Shown: piece after piece, positions 57,629 through 64,000 of the stretch
Numbering within the stretch: the stretch's first letter is position 1
How the letters are laid out: every line of letters begins with the position of its first letter
NCBI GenBank assembly: GCA_028641055.1
Contig: CM054060.1
Coordinates: 164,274,696 to 164,338,695, forward strand
DNA: 64,000 nucleotides
Direction: 5' to 3'
Source of the DNA: Alopecurus myosuroides
Taxonomy: Eukaryota; Streptophyta; Magnoliopsida; Poales; Poaceae
Program-made: the position numbers and the translations under genes
Notes under the pieces: generated by a model
Told to the model about the DNA's origin: nothing
The model's input: the letters and a program-made list of their open reading frames with translations, nothing else
The model's database searches: none

Positions 57629-57943
57629 ATGGACTTGTATTTTTACTCTGTTTTGCAATAAAAGTTACAAATATACATTTGTACACCTTAAAACCAAACG
57701 GAGAGGACATGTTCTCAAACAAAGAAAACAAATGGAGAGAAAACATGGTCATCGAGCTTTTTCTTCGTCCGCCTGCCACCCGCTACCTTTACCACGCCAC
57801 ACGTATGACCAGGAAGGATCCATCGATCCTCCTGCTTAAAATAAAATAAAAATTCGCCTTGGGAATTGGAATATCCCCACCTCTCCTTCCAACTCCCACC
57901 ATTTCTCCTCAGCTCTACACCTCCAAGCTCGCTGCTCGCACCA
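57629..57943. promoter_or_regulatory. Upstream region and 5' leader of the phosphatase gene
   Basis: About 315 bp between the retroposon's target duplication and the start codon. 'Aaaataaaataaaaattcgc' at 57,839 is a weak TATA-like candidate, followed by a CT/CA-rich leader ('ctctccttccaactcccacc'). No motif is decisive. The retroposon at 56,736-57,611 therefore sits immediately upstream of the promoter. Confidence 0.35.
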
Positions 57944-60900
57944 ATGGCCAACTCCCGGCTCGTCTCGCTCTTCTTTCTCTTCTTCTTCGTCGTGCCCTGC
58001 CTGTGCGCCGCCCCAAACGCCACAGCCGTGGTGTCCAGGATCGCATTTGGCTCCTGCGCGAACCAGAGCGCGCCCCAGGTGCTTGACGAAACGCCCGCCG
58101 CGCCTACCTGCTCTCGACTTTCTTGGCTTTGCTTGAATGGAGGTGATGGGAATCTGTTTGCTGTTCTTTCCTTGCAGCCCGTGTGGGAGGCTATCGTGGG
58201 GTTCGACCCGCAGGTCTTCATCTGGCTCGGGGACAACGTCTATGGGGACAACAAGCGCCCGTCCCGGGTGCTCGGGAAGGAGCGGACGGTGGGACCCTGG
58301 AAGAACCTGCCGCGGTTCTACCCGGCGACGGAGGAGGAGCTGCGGAGGAAGTACGAGCTGGGCAAGGCCAATCCGGGGTACGCCAAGCTGAGGGAGAGGG
58401 CTCAGGTGACCTCCCGGTCGTTTGCCGCATTGAATTGCTAGATGAGTCGATTGCCTGTGTGCTCGGTAGTTGATCGCATGTCTACTCGGTAGTCAATCGC
58501 CTGTTAGTAGCTTTTGTTTTTGTTAGGGTCGATCAGTTCCTATCTGCTCTGTTTCTTGATGGGAGGCTTTGCTGTTGGTGGTGACTTCACTGACTTGTGA
58601 GATTTTGTTTCTTCGGAGGGTTAGATAGTCCACTGTTTTGTTTGGTCTCTGTGTCTGGTAGTCCAAACGGGTTGTTGGAGGTTTCTTGGGGTTTTGTGGG
58701 TGTATTCTCATTATTACAAAATCCAACATTGGTTGAACCTGAATGTTAGCAGCAAATCTGCCATTGCCGATATTGCACAGGACATCAAAAACTTACTATT
58801 TTCCTTCGAGGAAGCTATTTTTGGGAAGGTAAATAGAAATGCTAACAAGGTGGCAGATGGTTTAGCTAGTCTGGGGCTTAGTGTGTCGAGTGAGTGTGTG
58901 TTGCTGGGCTGTGCTCCACCCTGCGTGGCGGAGGCGCTCATGCATGATTGTAAGCTTCTGAAACCCATATCCGTTTGAATAGTTAAAAAGATTCAAAAAA
59001 AAAATCCAACATGTGCACTACTCACTGGCATTGTCAATATCATGAAATGCAGATATGTTGATGGCACACATGATTCTGCGGCTGGAGGAGTCAATTTTAT
59101 GCTATTTAGAATGGTAATTTACAACTGAGTGGTAACCTGTAGGACGGCACAAAATATCACTTGTTCATTTTGCTGCTCAGTGCCATGTCCAGCGGCGGAG
59201 CTACAGAAAATAAACTGTGCACGTGTGTGTGTGTGTGGGGGGGGGGGGGGGCAGATTGAGGAAGACTCAGTTAGACTAGGCTTTTGGTGGACTAGGCGTT
59301 GCCCATTTATAGGCATAAAATTGTTTTTGGCTCCTGGGCTGGGCGGGCCACTGCCCGCTTTTGCCTCAATGTAGCTTCCACCACTGGCCATGTTTGAGAC
59401 ATGAAGATTCTTGAACCATTGTTATTTTTTCCATTTTCCAAGAAAAAATCCTCTTTTACTAGTTAATGAAGGACTTGCTATCACTATCATGCACGATAAT
59501 TTGCAGGTGATTGGAACATGGGATGACCATGATTACGGATTGAATGATGCAGGAAAGGAATATAGTGGGAAAGTATTTAGTCAGAGGCTTATGTTAGATT
59601 TCTTGGATGAAGCTGAAGATAGTCCACGGTATATATGCAGGAATACTTGACTTAATTTTGAATTCTTCATGTTCTTGGTAATATGTTTATTATTTATGAT
59701 GTTTCTTGGTAATATATTTTTCGCAGCATATTGGGATCTGCTGTGACTAAACATTCATGTTTAGGTTTCAGGATTTTAATTTTCATACCTACAGTTGTAG
59801 GCCATCAGAACCTCATAGTACTCTCTTGTTATTTAGGAGGAAACAAGCTGGTGTTTATACCTCATATATGTTTGGTACTGAAGGAAAAAGGGTAAAGGTA
59901 CAGTCTATTATACCATGTCCAACTTTGGGAAAATTCTTTAAGGTTTTGTCATCAAAATCCCGTTTAAATAGGATGTCTCCATAGGCGGACATAAACAATT
60001 AAACATGTTGGTGTATAGTGTTTCCCTTTTGTACTTATAATTTGCACCGGAGTCCCATTTCATTGTATTTTCGGAATAAATCATTTTAGCTCTTCTAGTT
60101 ATCCTGTCAACAGTCTTTGCTTCATTATTTCTATTTCTGGAACTGATGTCCATGGTTTGTAAAAAAAAAGTATGGTCTGTAACAACTTGGTACTGTGTGA
60201 TGCGGATTTGTTTGATGCTTCTTTTGCTTTATATACAGTCCTACGTTATTTGTTAAGTTCACCACACAGTTAAAAGCACTGTAACTATTGAGTTTACAGC
60301 CATTATAAACTAGTAACCTAGCAGATGTTATGAGCAAAGTACATAAGTTTTGAATTGTTGCCAGCTGGTACATGCTCTAAAATGGCCATCTGTCAGCCAC
60401 AATCACCAAACTAAACCACTCTATTTGCATATTCTGTTTCATCATTAATTTTACGTACATAAGATGTTCATACAATAATACATTATTACAGGTAATTATG
60501 TTAGACACTAGATACCACAGAGACCCACTCTTAAGTGATGGAACTATACTTGGAGATCCTCAGTGGCAGTGGTTGGAGAGGGAGCTGCACGGTCCTCAAT
60601 CAGAGATCACCATCATTGGATCTTCAATTCAGGTATAAATTCTCTCACCGGTCCTAAAAATGGACACAGAGTAAACTCTGGTGGTTGTTTATGGTGTTAT
60701 TCTTCCAGTGGAAGTGGATATAGGAAATTGCTAAATGCGAATCTGGCCTAGGATCATGACCGGCCATAGTGAAACTATGTTGCCATGTGTAAAAGCATTA
60801 GAAACATACATAAACTTAGTGCGCTATAAAGAGTAATCATGGTATACATCTTCACGACAATTTATGGCAGGTGATAGTATTCAAGCAAAAGCTACCAGCA

Positions 60901-62607
60901 TTTTTTATGATTGCTATGTTTAGTGACTTGAAGAATACGATCTTTCACGTGTTTAGCAGCTGCTGAATGACTGTAGAAGATCCTATTCCTAGTCACTGCC
61001 CCTCCTGTTGTCTTTTGCCCATGGAACAAATCACATTGAAAATCACACCAACGACAAACTTTTCGAAAGGCTTGACCCAAAACACACAGCAAACAAGATT
61101 ATGCCAACAGCCTTTGACAACTTGATACGTACGTTATGTGTTGCAATTTTCATTGGAATAACTGTAAATAACATAAATATCTTGTAATATGTTAATGCAG
61201 GTAGTGTCCAATCTTTCTGCCACCACTGGACCTTTATTCTACGTGGAGTCCTGGGCACGCTTTCCAAGGGAGAGAGAACGTCTGTTTCGACTGATTGATA
61301 GCAGTAAGGTTGCTTACTATTACTTCACCTAAAAACAGCCCTTTGGCAAATTTACTAATTAAGTGGCTGTCATATTTCAGACATTTGTTCTTCATCTATG
61401 ACTATGACCCATGTGAAGTATTCTATAGTAGAAAAAATGTTGCCTAGTTTGATGACAGATGTCATTGTAATATGTTGTAAACCTATAAAATTTCTTTTCC
61501 TATGAAGAGGTGTTAGAACTTTTTTTAACAAGATTCCACAGTTTCATCTAAAATGAACATTGGCATCTCTTTATATGCAGAGAAATGGGGTGTTATTTAT
61601 CAGTGGTGATGTTCATTTTGGAGAAATCGCTCGTTTTGACTGTGGTGCTCGATATCCATTGTATGATATTACCTCAAGTGGTCTTACCCAATCTGTGGAG
61701 AATTCTGTGCCAGCAGTATTTCAGTCTCTTATGAGACTTCTGGCTTGGCTGACACCAACCCCCATGCGAGTCTTAAGCCCTAGCTGCCGTCATAAATCAT
61801 GCTCATATGGTAAGCTTTCATTTTTCTTATAGCATGAGGAAGGCATATCCCCCTAAAAAATCAATTACTGTGGGATGTGTTCTAAAGTTTTGGTTTACTG
61901 GATTTCCTTGCTCCTATGGCGGTTGCGATATGAAGATATTCTTTTCTGTTACTTTTTTGTTTGCAGCAATATGTTCCTATGTTTGCCCCATCTTCATAGT
62001 TAGTACTAGTAGTTTCACAAGTTCTCAGAAAATGTGGTTTAATGCCTAAAATGTCACCATGAAACATGTGAACATACTAGCGCCTATTTTCAGCCGCTAC
62101 CTAATTTATTTTCTGCCGTGTTTGAGTACTGCTTCTACTCCTTTATCGGTTGGTGTTTTGCTGTTGTATCTTTTAGGTCAACCAAATTTTGGAGCAATCG
62201 AGATAGATTGGAACGCACGGCCTCCCCAGATCAAAGTTGAACTAAGAGATTTACAGGGCAATTCTGTTGTTGGTGTGGAGTTCCCTATATCCGAGCTAAA
62301 GCCATCGAATGCGCGGCTGAACAAAAAACAAGGGCATTCATTTGAACGGCACTGTGATCTGGAAACCAAGCTTCCATGGTTGGTACGCCGCCGCCTCGCT
62401 CTGCTGTTCTTTGGCACCATTGCTGGTATGCTATCTCAACATTTGAAACTGCGGTGACTTGATTTCCTCTCATTGCAACAGTTATCTAGCTGTCGTCCTC
62501 ACAGATTTCATATGTTATCTGCAGTTTTTGTCGTAGCTGTGGTTCTGCTCGGAATGGTCTGCTTGTCAGCTACTAAGATGGTTGCTAAGAAGTGCAAGGT
62601 GGCGTAG
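57944..62607 (+). CDS. PhoD-like metallophosphatase, 9 exons, 451 aa
   Basis: Exons: 57,944-58,078; 58,178-58,405; 59,507-59,628; 59,837-59,897; 60,492-60,632; 61,201-61,308; 61,581-61,809; 62,177-62,425; 62,525-62,607. All phases agree and the frame ends TAG. The product matches plant alkaline-phosphatase-D/calcineurin-like phosphoesterases. Motifs in order: FGSCANQ (about residues 34-40), [11 protein letters not shown] (residues 56-66), [18 protein letters not shown] and SGDVHFGE, which supply the metal-binding Asp, Asn and His residues. The N-terminus is a signal peptide ([13 protein letters not shown]). The C-terminus has a hydrophobic segment followed by KKCK, suggesting a membrane-anchored protein of the secretory pathway. 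The family hydrolyses phosphate esters using metal ions; the natural substrate is unknown. The start is the first ATG in frame with the signal peptide. Intron 2 contains a LINE fragment and a GT/G run. Confidence 0.93.
58730..59000 (+). mobile_element. Truncated LINE 3' fragment (RNase H end) in intron 2 of the phosphatase gene
   Basis: The fragment encodes the end of a plant LINE RNase H domain: '[20 protein letters not shown]' and '[20 protein letters not shown]', then a stop, a short tail and A-rich 3' end (58,994-59,004). A direct repeat AAAATCCAACAT (58,718-58,729 and 59,001-59,012) flanks it. It was therefore inserted by target-primed reverse transcription as a ~270-bp 5'-truncated copy. 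Confidence 0.85.
59223..59251. repeat. (GT)n followed by 15 G, intron 2
   Basis: Simple repeat within the phosphatase intron, 255 bp before exon 3; length prone to sequencing error. Confidence 0.8.
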
Positions 62608-64000
62608 CTACACCGTACATAGAAGATAGAACGGAGGCAGATGATTTCCATCTGACTACTGTTGGAAATACTGAATGGAAATATACCGAATTAGACGCTG
62701 ACCAAGTGACAAGGGATGTTCACGACCTAAGGATCAATATGTCATTTCAATGTAAATGTAGCATGTTGTGCAGCGTAAACATGACCAACTTTTTGTGAAG
62801 TGCCTTTTCAAAGACAAGGTTTACATCTAGCGCAAAAAAGATTCTCTCCGGTTGAGATTTCTATGTGCACGACAATGTTCATTCGATCACCTCAGCTTAA
62901 TTCGAAAGGCGAGATGGACGGTGTGTTTCAGGGAGGCACCTAGTTAGATTGCACATGTGTGCATTATGTAGATTTTCCAAAAGTAACGAAAGATTAAAAA
63001 GAGTTGGTATTTCCAAATGTAGATTTTCCAAAAGTAACGAAGATTAAAAAGAGTTGGTAGGTTGGTTAGTGAGCTGAACCCATGCTACACGAAGTGGCTC
63101 CGTTCGCTCACGAAGCCAAGTCACGGCCACAGAGGCGTCTCTCCGTGTAAACCCACAGGCCTCTTATCCGGGCTCTGGCTGAGGATCTTATCCCCAAAAA
63201 GCCGGTTACCCCGGCCAACTCTAAGCTGGCAGCCTGGGGGCCAGAGGACCAAATCCCCATCTCAACATCTTTTCTCCACGTCCAACGCGAGCGCGCGCCC
63301 TCTCTTGCACCAAGGGTGGCCTCGGCAACGACCGGCCTGCTGACTCACAGCGCCACGGTCTCCACTGGCGAGCGCCCCACATCTGGGCCTCCCACACGAG
63401 CGCCTTCGCCTTGCGTGCTGGCGCCGCGCTCTTTGACGGAAAGATTTGAGATGCGGGCTTTCATTTGGCACTGACATGGGCTCGAAGCTCACAACCGCAC
63501 CGTACCAACTCTTTAGCCCTCCTATAGCTGGAGTTACGAGCGCGTGCTACCACACTCGGCTGGGGCGGGGCTCCGGAGCAGCTATTTAAGCTGGTGTAAT
63601 CGTTGCTCCGTTAGCGAGGTGGGACTAATTATGGGATCGAGTCCACCTCGGGAGAGACTGAGAGAAATTTTGCTTGCGTGTGCGCCTTTCCTTTTTTTAG
63701 AGGGAAAAGGTTGGAGCTCTCTACAGGCCTCCGTACGTGTTCTTCATTTACTCCATTTAACATATCGATCCATTTCCAAACCCCCAAATACTCGAAAAAA
63801 TTATATTTGAATCTATAATAAATTTATAGTAATCTACGTCTTTACATGTACTAATCTAAATAAAAATATAAAATTTTGACAAGAATATGGTTAAACCATA
63901 TGCTACCTTTATCAAAGACTATTTGCTACCAATCTTCTCTTTTTATTCTTGATGCTGCTTTTGAAGGCACTATGAAGAGATGGTTAGAAGTAGAATTTGA
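62608..64000. other. Phosphatase 3' flank and unassigned sequence
   Basis: 62,608 to about 62,900 is presumably 3' UTR. A 42-43-bp unit ('tgtagattttccaaaagtaa'...'gagttggta') is tandemly duplicated at 62,967-63,009 and 63,018-63,059. 63,060-63,690 is GC-rich without a supported exon and contains 'gctatttaagctgg' (63,580), a TATA-like site for a gene that, if any, lies beyond the window. 63,750-64,000 is AT-rich with nothing recognised. Confidence 0.45.
62967..63059. repeat. Two-copy 43/42-bp tandem duplication
   Basis: Copies differ by one A in 'cga(a)agatt', separated by 'tttccaaa'. Confidence 0.85.

Noticed and set aside
56781..57779. 332-codon minus frame as a host gene
   Set aside because: It lies almost wholly within a retroposon bounded by a 17-bp target duplication and crosses that boundary; no domain recognised.
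63600..63670. tRNA- or SINE-like promoter boxes near 'gttagcgaggtgggacta'
   Set aside because: No cloverleaf or properly spaced A and B boxes could be built.

Overview
The window is plant nuclear DNA, most probably from a Triticeae grass (wheat, barley, rye or Aegilops). This rests on spliced genes with GT-AG introns, a Stowaway MITE with the grass-type CTCCCTCCGT terminus, stacked LTR retrotransposons, and initiator-tRNA primer binding sites. There is no bacterial operon, CRISPR array, rRNA or convincing tRNA gene. The species assignment is inference.

Two intact host genes lie in the same direction (+). An eight-exon gene at 11,177-15,824 encodes a 456-aa armadillo-type protein recognisable as LFR (LEAF AND FLOWER RELATED, a SWI/SNF-associated subunit). 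A nine-exon gene at 57,944-62,607 encodes a 451-aa PhoD-like metallophosphatase with a signal peptide and a C-terminal membrane segment. All splice phases in both models agree. About 42 kb of mostly transposon DNA separates them.

Left flank (1-11,176): two related minus-strand LTR retrotransposons, one inserted in the other, the inner carrying a gag/protease frame with TAG stops; an unclassified stretch; a plant-mobile-domain (MAIN-like) pseudogene with clean exon structure and two TAG stops; a tandem array of palindromic TTAACGCC/GGCGTTA motifs; a decayed B3-domain gene; a probable Harbinger end; and a 200-bp Mutator-type MITE with a perfect 9-bp target duplication, 92 bp before the LFR start codon.

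Central island (17,656-54,053): a deep transposon nest. A Mutator-like element is split inside its left terminal repeat by a 5'-truncated LINE. The LINE is split by a long-inverted-repeat element with minisatellite arms. That element holds (i) a small non-coding LTR element in its coding region, (ii) a SIRE/Maximus-like gag-only LTR element split by a TGATG/CATCA Gypsy element of probable CRM type, and (iii) a 5-kb near-perfect foldback unit sharing its right terminus. Target duplications and LTR divergence support this order.

Right flank (54,054-64,000): unclassified sequence, a short retroposon with a 17-bp target duplication, the phosphatase gene (with a small LINE fragment and its own 12-bp duplication in intron 2), and a GC-rich unassigned block. 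Apart from the two host genes, nearly every open frame is transposon-derived and broken. Identities and divergences given here are hand estimates.
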